Made by a program: the position numbers and the translations under genes
Notes under the pieces: model-generated
What the model was told of the DNA's origin: nothing
Databases searched by the model: none
The model's input: only the letters and a program-made list of their open reading frames with translations
Source of the DNA: Natronospira bacteriovora
GTDB lineage: Bacteria > Pseudomonadota > Gammaproteobacteria > Natronospirales > Natronospiraceae
Direction: 5' to 3'
DNA: 64,000 nt
Assembly (NCBI RefSeq): GCF_030848495.1
Contig: NZ_JAVDDT010000003.1
Span: forward strand, 308,048-372,047
Shown here: in pieces, positions 28,264 through 38,879 of the stretch
Numbering within the stretch: the first letter of the stretch is position 1
Layout: the number at the start of each line of letters is the position of its first letter

Positions 28264-29673
28264 TTAGCTCTCATCGTCCTCACCGGGACTTGGCATCCCC
28301 TCTACCTCCTCCCGAGGCAAGCAGGTTCCAGAGCCAGTACAGCAAATCACCCCGCCGCAGGTCCAAGTGGTGACCCTGGAACCACCACCACGACCTCTTC
28401 CCCAATAGTATCCACCGAACCAGCCGCCACCGTTACTGCCGAAATAGCCTCCACCCGTGCCACCAACGGTGCCCGTTTCAAAAGCGGTTGAAAGCTGAGA
28501 CAAATCGCATTCGTTCATTTGATCCGGGCTTTCGATGCCTTTTACCAGCCAGCCAACGACGCCATTTATCCGGCTTGCCTGGGGCGAGATATCAACAGTG
28601 GGGCCAATCACAAGGTCCCCATTGGACTGCCAATGAAGGTCAATATCAAAATCGAAGACCAATGAATCGGGATCGTCAGCAACATGCTCCCAGCCTCGGA
28701 TGCAGTCGGAACAGTTCCTGAAGTTGAAAGGCGCCCGGAACTGGCTCACCTCATCCGGGCTGAAATGCTCATAAATGGTAGCGTGTGAGAACGGTCCCGC
28801 GGAAATCCTGATCTCACCTCCAGACACCCGAATTCGAGTCCCTTCAGGCAGACGGTGAGAATACTTTTCCGCGAGCCAATCGATCGCCTCGGCCTCCAAT
28901 TCCGTTACCTTGTCAGGGTCTGATAATGTATCCAGGACTGTACCTGCCGGACATAGCATTTCTTCAGAGTCACCCGACCTGGCCTTCACACAAGCGTTCG
29001 TGCTTTGCGGCTCGGAAAATGGCTCTGGATACTTTTCCTTCAGCCACTCGGCCAGATACTCCGTCAAATCATTCGCAAGGCTGCGGTAACGGACATATCT
29101 CTCCAGCGCCCATTCCAGCTGTGCTTTTTCTTCGGCATCCAGCGCTGCGGGCCTTGCATAGACCATGGGCGGCATACCGTCGCGGGCCTGGCTGCGACGC
29201 TCGATGATAAAGGTATAGATCTGGCCGGTTCTGGGACTGGCCACATTGGCTCGTTCGTCGGGGCCAACACACCCAATGACATTGCTGGTGGAGTTCAGGG
29301 GCATGAAGGCACCGCCACCATCCCCTGGGTCAATAGGACTTGAGCCCCCTCCGGAGTCACCACCTCCGGAATCACCATCCCCGTCATCACCACCGGAGCC
29401 ACCGTCGGAGCCACCATCGGAACCACCGTCATCGTGGCCATCACGCCACCAATCGTCACCCCAGTCATCCGGGTTCTCACAGCGATTTCCCGTCACTTGT
29501 TGCTGGACAAACGTCGTTGCGGAACGCCAGTCGGTACAGTGGTCACAAATGTAATTGGCGGTTATGTCGTAGTGGGGCCAATCACCAGCGCTGCTCGCGA
29601 CAGAACCCGTGTTTGAAAGAAAGCCACCAGAGACCAGAACCATGGTGACGATGAAGAAAGGTTTCCTCGTCAT
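28264..29673 (-). CDS. Secreted protein of unrecognised three-member family (paralogue 3)
   Basis: This is the longest member, 469 aa. A signal peptide ends near SVASSAG. YDITANYICDHCTDWRSATTF is followed by an extended Asp/Gly/Ser linker (about residues 78-115) and CVGPDERANVASP. Then come TFIIERRSQARDGMPPMVY, a helical segment with two extra Cys-containing loops, a beta-rich region, SRINGVVGWL...NECDLSQL, a Gly/Trp/Tyr-rich stretch and the TCGGVICCTGSGTCLP ending. It starts right after the groEL terminator. The regular cysteine spacing suggests disulfides in an extracytoplasmic protein. No catalytic motif was recognised. Confidence 0.83.
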   Translation of the reverse strand: MTRKPFFIVTMVLVSGGFLSNTGSVASSAGDWPHYDITANYICDHCTDWRSATTFVQQQVTGNRCENPDDWGDDWWRDGHDDGGSDGGSDGGSGGDDGDGDSGGGDSGGGSSPIDPGDGGGAFMPLNSTSNVIGCVGPDERANVASPRTGQIYTFIIERRSQARDGMPPMVYARPAALDAEEKAQLEWALERYVRYRSLANDLTEYLAEWLKEKYPEPFSEPQSTNACVKARSGDSEEMLCPAGTVLDTLSDPDKVTELEAEAIDWLAEKYSHRLPEGTRIRVSGGEIRISAGPFSHATIYEHFSPDEVSQFRAPFNFRNCSDCIRGWEHVADDPDSLVFDFDIDLHWQSNGDLVIGPTVDISPQASRINGVVGWLVKGIESPDQMNECDLSQLSTAFETGTVGGTGGGYFGSNGGGWFGGYYWGRGRGGGSRVTTWTCGGVICCTGSGTCLPREEVEGMPSPGEDDES

Positions 29674-29748
29674 ACCCCCCCCTTTTTTTGTCGATCCGAG
29701 AGACCATGTTTGTAAAACGAAACAGCCCCCAAAGCTGTTCCGGGAAAA

Positions 29749-29778
29749 ATCCTAGCAAAGCTGTTTTTGTGGAATCAA
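29749..29778 (-). promoter_or_regulatory. Predicted promoter of paralogue 3
   Basis: TTGATT and TAGGAT spaced by 18 bp on the minus strand. The small ACAGC...GCTGT hairpin plus TTTCGTTTT just downstream could act as an attenuator. Confidence 0.5.
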
Positions 29779-29862
29779 GCCCAATATGGGCGCTTACAGG
29801 GCGAATCAGCATTCACCTACATCACCGCTCGGAATGCTTTTGATTTTTCCTGCGGGAGACAC

Positions 29863-29895
29863 AAAAAAGGCCCTGCCTCTTGCGAGGCAGGGCCT
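29863..29895 (-). terminator. groESL operon terminator
   Basis: AGGCCCTGCCTC and GAGGCAGGGCCT form a perfect 12-bp stem, 4-nt loop, then T-run on the minus strand, about 40 bp after the groEL stop. Confidence 0.95.
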
Positions 29896-29933
29896 GATCA
29901 TCGCGAAGGATGATGGCCGGATGGCCGGGCATC

Positions 29934-31592
<1,659 letters not shown>

Positions 31593-31651
31593 TCACCTCT
31601 TCAAAATTTGTTTCAGTGGATGTTTCGTTTCAATCCGGGTGCGCGGTTCAT

Positions 31652-31942
31652 TCAGCCTTCGAAGACCGCCATGATGTCGTCTTCGCGCATCACCAGGACT
31701 TCCTCGCCGTCCACCTTCACTTCGGTGCCGGCAAACTTGCCGAACAGAACCTTGTCGCCGACCTTCACGTCCAGGGCACGGGTCTCACCGCTGTCCAGCG
31801 GCTTGCCGTTGCCCACGGCCACGACTTCGCCCCGGATGGGCTTCTCGGCCGCGGAATCCGGGATCACGATCCCGCCTTCGGTCTTGGTTTCTTCTTCCAC
31901 GCGCTTGACGACCACACGGTCATGCAACGGACGCATTTTCAT
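31652..31942 (-). CDS. groES: Co-chaperonin GroES (Hsp10)
   Basis: GroES is the 10-kDa lid of the GroEL cage. It is 96 aa, with [20 protein letters not shown] at the start, the mobile loop region around [15 protein letters not shown] and a typical [15 protein letters not shown] ending. GGAGGAG precedes the ATG. It is the first gene of the CIRCE-controlled operon. Confidence 0.99.
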   Translation of the reverse strand: MKMRPLHDRVVVKRVEEETKTEGGIVIPDSAAEKPIRGEVVAVGNGKPLDSGETRALDVKVGDKVLFGKFAGTEVKVDGEEVLVMREDDIMAVFEG

Positions 31943-31996
31943 GGGAGTTTCTCCTCCACAGGTTCCATGTTTGGGCTTGGGATGGCGAGGGCTCTG

Positions 31997-32023
31997 TTAG
32001 CACTCGCCGAATTCGAGTGCTAA
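31997..32023 (-). promoter_or_regulatory. CIRCE element (HrcA operator) of groESL
   Basis: TTAGCACTC - 9 bp - GAGTGCTAA, an exact match to the CIRCE inverted repeat, 55 bp before groES. It predicts repression by HrcA relieved on heat shock; the hrcA gene is not in the window. Confidence 0.98.
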
Positions 32024-32067
32024 TAATAGGGACGCACTTTTCAGAGTCAAGGGGGGGTGGGGAAAAA

Positions 32068-32241
32068 AGTTCCCAGTACCCAGTTCCCAGTGAACAGTGG
32101 GGCCGTGCGGGCGGAGATGCCGTACCGCTTCGGCGACGCCGGTCATTCTCAACGCTCAGTCTGGTGCCAACATCGCAGTGGACAGCAGGCCGCGCAGCAG
32201 GCACGGCCTGCTGTTCACTGGGAACTGTTCACTGGGAACTT
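32068..32241. repeat. GTGAACAGT-type palindrome downstream of ttcA
   Basis: The left arm (32068-32107) is TTCCCAGT and GTGAACAGT words running into GGGGCCGTGC. The right arm (32201-32241) is the inverse. Between them lies the core GATGCCGT...CCGCTTCGGCGACG shared with 11.28 and 47.77 kb. The ttcA stop (32229-32231) is inside the right arm. Confidence 0.9.
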
Positions 32242-33038
32242 CCTCCCACCCGCAAACCGGCGAAATCGAACAAATCCCGGTCCGCCAGCTGGGACGGCGA
32301 GACGTTCTGGATGGCAGTGAAGATGGAGTCGATGCGGCCCGGGGCGGTGCGTTCCCACTCCCCCAGCATGGCCTTGATGGCCTGGCGCTGGAGGTTGTCC
32401 TGAGAGCCGCACAGGTTGCAGGGAATGATGGGGTACTGACGGGCCCGGGCGAAACGGGCAATGTCGGCCTCCTGGCAGTAAGCCAGGGGGCGGATGACCA
32501 CATTGCGGCCGTCGTCGGACTTCAGCTTCGGCGGCATGGCCTTGAGCCGCCCGCCATTGAAGAGGTTCAGGAACAGAGTCTCGACGATGTCGTCCCGGTG
32601 GTGGCCCAGGGCGATCTTGTTGAAGCCTTCCTGGTGGGCGTACTCATATAAAGCGCCCCGCCGCATGCGCGAACACAGGCCGCAGGTGCTCTTGTTCTCC
32701 GGCACCACCCGCTTGACCACGCTGTAGGTGTCCTGCTCGATCACGTGGTAATCCACGCCCAGGGCCTCCAGATACTCGGGCAGCACATGCTCGGGGAAGC
32801 CCGGCTGCTTCTGGTCCAGGTTCACCGCCCGCAATTCGAAGCGGATGGGCGCCACCCGCTGCAGCTGCAGCAGCAGATCCAGCAGGGTGTAGGAGTCCTT
32901 GCCGCCGGACAGGCAGACCATGACCCGGTCGCCATCCTCGATCATGTTGAAGTCCTGGATGGCGCGGCCCACCTGGTTGCGCAGGCGCTTGCCCAGGCGA
33001 CGGGCGGTGACACTGATATCTTCGGCGGTAGCAGACAT
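32229..33038 (-). CDS. ttcA: tRNA 2-thiocytidine(32) synthetase TtcA
   Basis: TtcA thiolates cytidine 32 in certain tRNAs using ATP and a 4Fe-4S cluster. It is 269 aa. The PP-loop [17 protein letters not shown] and the C-x2-C pairs ([11 protein letters not shown] and IPCNLCGSQ) that bind the cluster are present, as is [16 protein letters not shown]. The tail GGSSQ and the stop are encoded by the CCCAGTGAACAG repeat, so its C-terminus was reshaped by the element. Confidence 0.97.
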   Translation of the reverse strand: MSATAEDISVTARRLGKRLRNQVGRAIQDFNMIEDGDRVMVCLSGGKDSYTLLDLLLQLQRVAPIRFELRAVNLDQKQPGFPEHVLPEYLEALGVDYHVIEQDTYSVVKRVVPENKSTCGLCSRMRRGALYEYAHQEGFNKIALGHHRDDIVETLFLNLFNGGRLKAMPPKLKSDDGRNVVIRPLAYCQEADIARFARARQYPIIPCNLCGSQDNLQRQAIKAMLGEWERTAPGRIDSIFTAIQNVSPSQLADRDLFDFAGLRVGGSSQ

Positions 33039-33065
33039 GGTCTCGGCCTGTTGTAGGCTGGTGAA

Positions 33066-34784
33066 ATGGATCAGGACAGACCACCCATTTTACCTGTCCG
33101 GAGCGGCCGGACACCAATCGCCGGCCTGCTGGCGGGGCTCGCACTGCTTCTGGCGCCGCCATCCGGCCTGCTGGCCGAGACGCTGATTCCCGATTCTGTC
33201 CGCGAAGCCGCCCAGGCGCGCATCGACGCGGGCCATTACCAGTCACTGCTGATCGGTGTCAGCGACGGCGGGCCAACCGAATGGCTGAGCCTCGGGCAGC
33301 TCAGCCAGGGCGGCCCGGCGCCGGATCCGCACACCCTCTATGAGATCGGCTCGCTCACCAAGCCCTTCACGGCCGCCCTGCTGGCCCTGGCCGCCGATCA
33401 CGACACGCTGTCCCTGGACGCAACGGTGGGTGAGATGCTGGGCAACGACACCCCCCTCGACCACCGCCTGAAGGAAGCCGTGACCCTGCGCCAGCTGGCC
33501 ACCCACCAGAGCGGCCTGCCGGACACCCCGGACGACCTCGCCCCGAGCGACCCCAATCGCCTGTTCGAAGACTACGACCGGAATCGGCTGCTGGCTTTCC
33601 TGTCACGCCACCCGCTCGCCGCCCACCCCGGGCAGCATTTCAGTTATTCCAACCTGGGTTATGCCCTGCTCGGCCACCTGCTCGAACAGCATTATTCGCA
33701 GGCATTCGACGATGCGCTGATGGCCCGGATCACCACTCCCCTGGGTCTGGACAGCACCGCACTCAAACCGGACCCCGAACTACTGGATCGCGAGGCACCC
33801 GGTTACGACTACGACCTCCACCGTGCCCCGCCCTGGTCATGGCGGGCCTTTCAGGCCGCCGGGTCATTGCGCTCCACCGGCCATGACCTGATGCAATGGA
33901 TGCAGGCCCAGCAGTCGCCGCCCGACACGCCCCTGGGCCAGGCCCTTTGGCGCCTGCACCAGCCGCAGTTCCGTCTCGGCGGCAATGGCCGCGCCATGGG
34001 GCTGGGCTGGCAACTTCTGGGCAGCGACGAACAACGCGTCGCCTGGCACGGCGGCCGCACCGCCGGACACGCGGTGTTTGCCGCCTTCCAGCCCGAAGGC
34101 AAGCGCCGGGTGGTGATCATGGCCAACACCGGCAACGGAGTGGATCACCTGGGCCTGGCCCTGATGAACCCCGCCCACACCGTGCCGCCCCTGCAGGAAA
34201 GCCGCCCCCTGGATCCCAAGCTGGGGGCCCTCTATGCCGGCCGTTACCGGCTCAGCCCGGGCTTCGTGGTGACAGTGCGCCAAACCGAGCAGGGGCTTTA
34301 TCTGCGGGCCCCGGGCCGGCCGTCACTGCGCCTCTACCCCCTGGATGATGAGCGTTTCATGACGCGGGGCGTGGAAAGTGAACTGCGCTTTGTCGACAAC
34401 GAGGCCGGTGGCATCGCCCACCTGGAAATCCGTGCGCCCCACGGCGGCGTGCAGATCGCCACGCGCATGCAGTCCACCGATAACCCCGCACCCAGAACCG
34501 TCAAGCGCCTGGCTCCGGAAGAACTGGCGCGTTTCGCCGGCCGCTTCCGCATCAACGGCACCACCGAGTTCCACCTGGAACCGGATGCCGACCGCCTGCT
34601 GCTGTCCAGCGGCAAGGGCCCCAGCCGCCCCCTCTACCCGGCCCCGGGCAACCGCTTCTTCCACCGCAATCAGCCCCTGGAGCTGGAGTTCGCCGGCCAG
34701 ACTAGCGGGGAACCCGGCACCCGCCTGATACTCTATCGGAATGGACAGCGCCACGAGGCCCACCGCGTCGGCGACGATCAGTGA
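33066..34784 (+). CDS. Exported class C beta-lactamase-fold serine hydrolase with C-terminal domain
   Basis: The product is 572 aa. A hydrophobic export segment (residues 18-37) precedes an AmpC/penicillin-binding fold: catalytic GSLTKPF (S-x-x-K, about residue 95), YSNLGYALL (Y-x-N, about residue 197) and WHGGRTAG (K/H-T-G equivalent, about residue 328). From about 390 to the end is a beta-rich, lipocalin-like extension of two similar halves ([10 protein letters not shown] and [10 protein letters not shown]). Such proteins are usually peptidases or esterases rather than resistance enzymes. It is divergent from ttcA with only 27 bp between them. Confidence 0.85.
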   Translation: MDQDRPPILPVRSGRTPIAGLLAGLALLLAPPSGLLAETLIPDSVREAAQARIDAGHYQSLLIGVSDGGPTEWLSLGQLSQGGPAPDPHTLYEIGSLTKPFTAALLALAADHDTLSLDATVGEMLGNDTPLDHRLKEAVTLRQLATHQSGLPDTPDDLAPSDPNRLFEDYDRNRLLAFLSRHPLAAHPGQHFSYSNLGYALLGHLLEQHYSQAFDDALMARITTPLGLDSTALKPDPELLDREAPGYDYDLHRAPPWSWRAFQAAGSLRSTGHDLMQWMQAQQSPPDTPLGQALWRLHQPQFRLGGNGRAMGLGWQLLGSDEQRVAWHGGRTAGHAVFAAFQPEGKRRVVIMANTGNGVDHLGLALMNPAHTVPPLQESRPLDPKLGALYAGRYRLSPGFVVTVRQTEQGLYLRAPGRPSLRLYPLDDERFMTRGVESELRFVDNEAGGIAHLEIRAPHGGVQIATRMQSTDNPAPRTVKRLAPEELARFAGRFRINGTTEFHLEPDADRLLLSSGKGPSRPLYPAPGNRFFHRNQPLELEFAGQTSGEPGTRLILYRNGQRHEAHRVGDDQ

Positions 34785-34887
34785 CCTGCCCCTATAGCAG
34801 GGCCCGGACTGGCCAGTTCCCCCGGACAGGCGTTATCCTCGCCTCCCTCAAACCAGCGGACAGCGAATCGGGAAGTTATCGCAAACC

Positions 34888-35211
34888 ATGAGTGAGTATC
34901 GTGTTGTTTTCTGCACCTGCCCGGATACGGATGTGGCCGGGAACCTGGCTTCGCGCCTGGTGGCCGAGAAGCTGGCCGCCTGTGTGAACATCCTGCCGGG
35001 CCTGACTTCGGTGTATGAATGGCAAGGCAAGGTGGAAAGCGATCCGGAAGTGCTGCTCATCATCAAGACCGCCGACGACCGACTGCCGACACTGATCGAA
35101 CGTGTCGAAGCCCTGCACCCCTATGAGGTGCCGGAAGTGATTGCCCTGCCCATCGAGGCCGGCCTGCCCGCCTACCTCAACTGGATCAACGACGAGACCC
35201 GCCCACAATGA
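34888..35211 (+). CDS. cutA: Divalent cation tolerance protein CutA
   Basis: This 107-aa trimeric CutA1-family protein is linked to copper tolerance in E. coli, though its general role is unsettled. Signatures are VFCTCPDTDVAGNLASRLV, LAACVNILPGLTSVYEWQGK and HPYEVPEVIALP. Its stop overlaps the dsbD start (ATGA), the same cutA-dsbD coupling as in Enterobacteria. Confidence 0.95.
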   Translation: MSEYRVVFCTCPDTDVAGNLASRLVAEKLAACVNILPGLTSVYEWQGKVESDPEVLLIIKTADDRLPTLIERVEALHPYEVPEVIALPIEAGLPAYLNWINDETRPQ

Positions 35212-37055
35212 CTGCCCGACTGTTTCGCTGCGGCCGCCTGGCCGCCCTGATGCTGCTCGCCCTGCTGAGTCTGCCGGCCGCCGCCCAATCCATCAGTGGC
35301 CTGCCAGGGGTCTCCGGCGGGGATTTCAAGCATCCGGACGAGGCCTTCATTCTGTCGGTGCGCTCGCCCTCACCCGATCTGATCCAGGTGGACTGGCAGA
35401 TCGCGGATGAATACTACCTTTATGAACACCGCTTCGATTTCCAGGTCATGGAAGGCGGCGTCACCCTGGGAGAGGCGCGCTATCCGCAAGGTCTGTTGAT
35501 CGAAGACGAGTTCTTCGGCGAGAGCATCGTCCATCGCCATCAGGTGACCATTGACGTTCCGATCCAGGGTGGACAGACCGGTGATGAGATTCTGCTGCGG
35601 GTGGATTTCCAGGGCTGCGCCGACGCCGGCCTGTGCTACCCGCCGCTCAACCGCCAGACGCCGGTGGTGCTGGGTGCCGATGAGCCGCGCGACCAGGGCA
35701 GCAGCCGCGCGGCCACCACGCCACCGGCCTCGGAGCAGGACCGCATGGCCGGCCTGGTGGCGGAGGGGCACCTGGTCCTGGTGGCGCTGGCCTTTTTCGG
35801 CTTTGGCCTGCTGCTCAGCCTGACCCCCTGCGTGCTACCCATGGTGCCCATCCTCTCCAGCCTGATCATCGGCAAGGGCGAGCACATCAGTACCGCCCGG
35901 GCCTTCGGCCTGTCGCTGACCTATGTCCTGGCCATGGCCCTGACCTACACCGCGGCCGGGGTCGCGGCCGGCCTGCTCGGCCACAATCTGCAGGCGGCCC
36001 TGCAGCACCCGCTCATCCTGAGCGTGTTCGCCGCGGTGTTCGTCATTCTCTCCCTGGCCATGTTCGGTTTCTATCAGCTGCAGGTACCCCAGCGCTTCCA
36101 GGACGCCCTGGCCGGCCTGTCCAATCGCCAGCAATCCGGACGCTATACCGGGGTGGCCCTGATGGGCCTGCTCTCCGCCCTGATCGTTGGCCCCTGCGTG
36201 GCCGCCCCCCTGGCCGGCGCCCTGCTGGTCATCGGCCAGACCGGCGACGCCCTGCGCGGGGGCGTGGCCCTGTTCTCCATGTCCATGGGTATGGGCGTAC
36301 TGCTGCTGGTGGTGGGTACATCCGCCGGCCGCCTGATGCCAAAGGCCGGCGCCTGGATGAATGCCATCAAGGCGGCCTTCGGCGTTCTGCTGCTGGCGGT
36401 GGCGGTGTGGATGCTGGAACGCATCGTGCCGGCCGCCATGGCCATGGTCATGTGGTCCGCCCTGCTGGTGTTCTCGGGCGTCTACCTGGGTGCCCTGGAC
36501 AGCCTCAGCCCCGGGGTCGGCGGCTGGCGCCGATTCTGGAAGGCGGCCGGCCTGATGCTGATGGTCTGGGGCCTGATCCTCCTGCTGGCCGCCGCCCTGG
36601 GTGGCAAGGACCCCCTGCGGCCCCTGCAGGGCACGGTAATCACCGGAACGGCCGGTGACGCGGCCGCCAGCCCCGATTTCGCCGCCATTGAAGACGTGGA
36701 ACAGCTCGACAGCGCCATTGCGGCCATCGACGACCGGCCCCTCATGCTGGAGTTCTATGCCGACTGGTGCATCGACTGCGTGCGCATGGAACGCCGCACC
36801 TTTCCGGATCCGGGCGTACGCGAAAGCCTGCAGGCCTTCGACCTGCTCAAGGCCGATGTAACCCGTTACAATGCTCGACACCGCGAACTGCTGGAGCGCT
36901 TTCAGCTGTTCGGGCCGCCGGCCATCCTGTTCTTCGATCACAACGGCGACGAGATCCGCCACCTGCGGCTGGTGGGCGAGATGGGGCCGGCTGAATTCCG
37001 CAATCACCTGCAACAGGTACGCGAAGCCTTCGCGTCAGGAGACCAACGCTCATGA
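35208..37055 (+). CDS. dsbD: Thiol:disulfide interchange protein DsbD
   Basis: DsbD passes electrons from cytoplasmic thioredoxin across the inner membrane to periplasmic thiol proteins. The 615-aa product has a signal peptide, then the N-terminal alpha domain with the Cys pair around QGCADAGLCYPP, eight membrane segments (residues about 185-470) carrying LTPCVLPMVP and VGPCVAAPLAGAL, and the C-terminal thioredoxin-like domain with YADWCIDCVRMER. Overlaps of 4 bp with both cutA and the next gene indicate one operon. Confidence 0.97.
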   Translation: MTARLFRCGRLAALMLLALLSLPAAAQSISGLPGVSGGDFKHPDEAFILSVRSPSPDLIQVDWQIADEYYLYEHRFDFQVMEGGVTLGEARYPQGLLIEDEFFGESIVHRHQVTIDVPIQGGQTGDEILLRVDFQGCADAGLCYPPLNRQTPVVLGADEPRDQGSSRAATTPPASEQDRMAGLVAEGHLVLVALAFFGFGLLLSLTPCVLPMVPILSSLIIGKGEHISTARAFGLSLTYVLAMALTYTAAGVAAGLLGHNLQAALQHPLILSVFAAVFVILSLAMFGFYQLQVPQRFQDALAGLSNRQQSGRYTGVALMGLLSALIVGPCVAAPLAGALLVIGQTGDALRGGVALFSMSMGMGVLLLVVGTSAGRLMPKAGAWMNAIKAAFGVLLLAVAVWMLERIVPAAMAMVMWSALLVFSGVYLGALDSLSPGVGGWRRFWKAAGLMLMVWGLILLLAAALGGKDPLRPLQGTVITGTAGDAAASPDFAAIEDVEQLDSAIAAIDDRPLMLEFYADWCIDCVRMERRTFPDPGVRESLQAFDLLKADVTRYNARHRELLERFQLFGPPAILFFDHNGDEIRHLRLVGEMGPAEFRNHLQQVREAFASGDQRS

Positions 37056-37621
37056 ACCGGCATCTGCCCGCCCTGCTCATCGCCGTCATGCTGGCCGCCG
37101 GCGCCCTCGGCTTCGGCCTTTACCATTGGCTGAACCCGGGCTCCGACCCGCTCCCCGCCGAAGCCAGTGGCGGCACCCTGGCCGAGACCATGCCGGAATT
37201 CTCCATGCCGGATCCGGACGGTGAAGAACGCCACAGCAGTGAATGGGATGGCGATATCCTGGTGGTGAACTTCTGGGGCACCTGGTGCGCCCCCTGCCGT
37301 GAGGAAGTCCCCCTGCTGATCGAGATGCAGGAAAACTACGGTGACCAGGGCCTGACCGTACTCGGCATCGCCCTCGACCAGGTGGAGCCGGTGCAGCGCT
37401 TCGCCGATGATTTCGGCATCAACTATCCCCTGCTGGTGGGCGAGCAGGAAACCCTGGCCGTCATGGAATCCTTCGGCAGCGGCACCGTGGGCATGCCCCA
37501 TACCTTCGTGGTCGACCGCGACGGCCGCATCGTCAACTTCCACGTGGGCCTGATCGAGGAACACGAAGTGGAAGCGCTGCTCGCCCCCGCCTTGCGCAAT
37601 GAGGCGGGCAGCGACAGCTGA
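37052..37621 (+). CDS. TlpA/ResA-type periplasmic thioredoxin-like protein
   Basis: The product is 189 aa. An N-terminal membrane anchor (residues 5-25) precedes a thioredoxin fold with WGTWCAPCREEVPLLIEMQ (C-x2-C at about residues 83-86), the TlpA-type insert, and cis-Pro MPHTFVVDRDG. It is likely a thiol reductase fed by DsbD, whose gene it overlaps by 4 bp, perhaps for cytochrome c maturation or disulfide repair. Confidence 0.92.
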   Translation: MNRHLPALLIAVMLAAGALGFGLYHWLNPGSDPLPAEASGGTLAETMPEFSMPDPDGEERHSSEWDGDILVVNFWGTWCAPCREEVPLLIEMQENYGDQGLTVLGIALDQVEPVQRFADDFGINYPLLVGEQETLAVMESFGSGTVGMPHTFVVDRDGRIVNFHVGLIEEHEVEALLAPALRNEAGSDS

Positions 37622-37851
37622 CCCGCCGTCAACCACCACCTCTCACCCTATTCCTGCGAATTTCCGGCAAAAAGTAGCGAATTCCGTCGAACTGACAGAA
37701 ATTTACCGATCCGCCGTGGACAATCCGGGTTTTCTGGCCCACAATATGCGGTCATGGTTTGTGACCGGATCAGGTGGCAACTGGTTGTGAAATGCCCCCT
37801 ATCCGGTGGCAAAGTGCGGAAAACCATCCTGCAGTCGATGGAGACGGTTAC

Positions 37852-38298
37852 TTGGCCCGGATTCTGCTTCTCAACGGCCCCAATCTGGACCGGCTCGGGC
37901 AACGCGAGCCGGACGTGTACGGGCTCGAGACCCTGGCGGCCATTGAAACCGGATTGAAGGCGCTCGCCGATGAACTCGGTCATGAGCTGCTCTGTTTTCA
38001 GAGCAATGCCGAGCATGAACTGATCGAACGCCTGCATGCGGCAGCGGATGAAGGCTGTGACTGGCTGATCTTCAACCCGGCGGCCTTCACCCACACCAGC
38101 ATCGCCCTGCGGGATGCCGTCCTGGCCAGCCGCTTGCCCATGATGGAAGTGCATCTGAGCAACCCCATGGCACGGGAGCCTTTCCGACACCATTCCCATT
38201 TTTCCGACATCGCGGTCGCCTGCATCAGCGGCCTCGGCGCCTTCGGCTACGAATGCGCCCTGCGTGCGGTCGACCAGCGGCTGAAACAGGCCGCCTGA
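37852..38298 (+). CDS. aroQ: Type II 3-dehydroquinate dehydratase
   Basis: AroQ catalyses the third shikimate-pathway step. It is 148 aa, normal for the dodecameric type II enzyme. [20 protein letters not shown] carries the catalytic Arg and Tyr loop. [16 protein letters not shown] and [17 protein letters not shown] are the substrate-site blocks. The start is a TTG at 37852 with GGAG 8 nt upstream; the frame upstream of it is not homologous. It precedes accB, the usual aroQ-accB-accC order. Confidence 0.97.
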   Translation: MARILLLNGPNLDRLGQREPDVYGLETLAAIETGLKALADELGHELLCFQSNAEHELIERLHAAADEGCDWLIFNPAAFTHTSIALRDAVLASRLPMMEVHLSNPMAREPFRHHSHFSDIAVACISGLGAFGYECALRAVDQRLKQAA

Positions 38299-38335
38299 CA
38301 ACTTTCGCTCAACCACTGCCTCAGACGGGAGCATT

Positions 38336-38800
38336 ATGGACATCAGAAAAGTAAAGCGGCTGATCGAGCTGCTGGAAGAATCCGGCATCGCCGAAATCGA
38401 GATCACCGAAGGTGAGGAATCCGTCCGCATCAGCCGCCAGATCAGTGGTGGCCAGCAACAGTTCTACGCGGCTCCGCCCCAGGCCGCACCGGCGCCGGCG
38501 CCGCAGCCGGCTGCCGCGGCCGGTGCTGAAGCCGACACGGCCGACGATGATGACGGCATTCCCGCCGGGCATCGGGTGGAATCGCCCATGGTCGGCACCT
38601 TCTATCGCGCCCCCTCCCCCACCTCCAAGGCCTTCGTCGAAGTCGGCCAGCAGGTGAAGGAAGGCGACACCCTCTGCATCGTCGAAGCCATGAAGATGAT
38701 GAACCAGATCGAGTCCGACAAGTCCGGCACCGTCAAGGCCATCCTGGTGGAGAACGGCGAACCGGTGGAGTACGGCCAGCCTCTGTTTGTCATCGGCTGA
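38336..38800 (+). CDS. accB: Biotin carboxyl carrier protein of acetyl-CoA carboxylase
   Basis: AccB carries biotin for the first step of fatty-acid synthesis. It is 154 aa: an N-terminal helix, an Ala/Pro-rich flexible linker (about residues 46-65), then the biotinyl domain with [15 protein letters not shown] (thumb) and VEAMKMMN, whose first Lys is biotinylated. It lies 37 bp after aroQ and is followed by accC. Confidence 0.98.
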   Translation: MDIRKVKRLIELLEESGIAEIEITEGEESVRISRQISGGQQQFYAAPPQAAPAPAPQPAAAAGAEADTADDDDGIPAGHRVESPMVGTFYRAPSPTSKAFVEVGQQVKEGDTLCIVEAMKMMNQIESDKSGTVKAILVENGEPVEYGQPLFVIG

Positions 38801-38879
38801 TCATTCCTTCCGACCGGACAAGCGGGATGGTCGGAGTACTTAACACGTTGGACATTCCAACCCGTAACGGGCACACGAC

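Larger units (their letters stand above)
29718..29896. repeat. 179-bp duplicated terminator-promoter block (copy 1, behind groEL)
   Basis: This is the same block as 28058-28236. Here its terminator serves groEL and its promoter serves paralogue 3. The likely ancestor is this junction, copied when the secreted gene was duplicated in tandem. Confidence 0.95.

Noticed and set aside
29246..29648. Pro/His/Ser-rich open frames on the plus strand
   Set aside because: They are antisense to the Asp/Gly/Ser linker of secreted paralogue 3.
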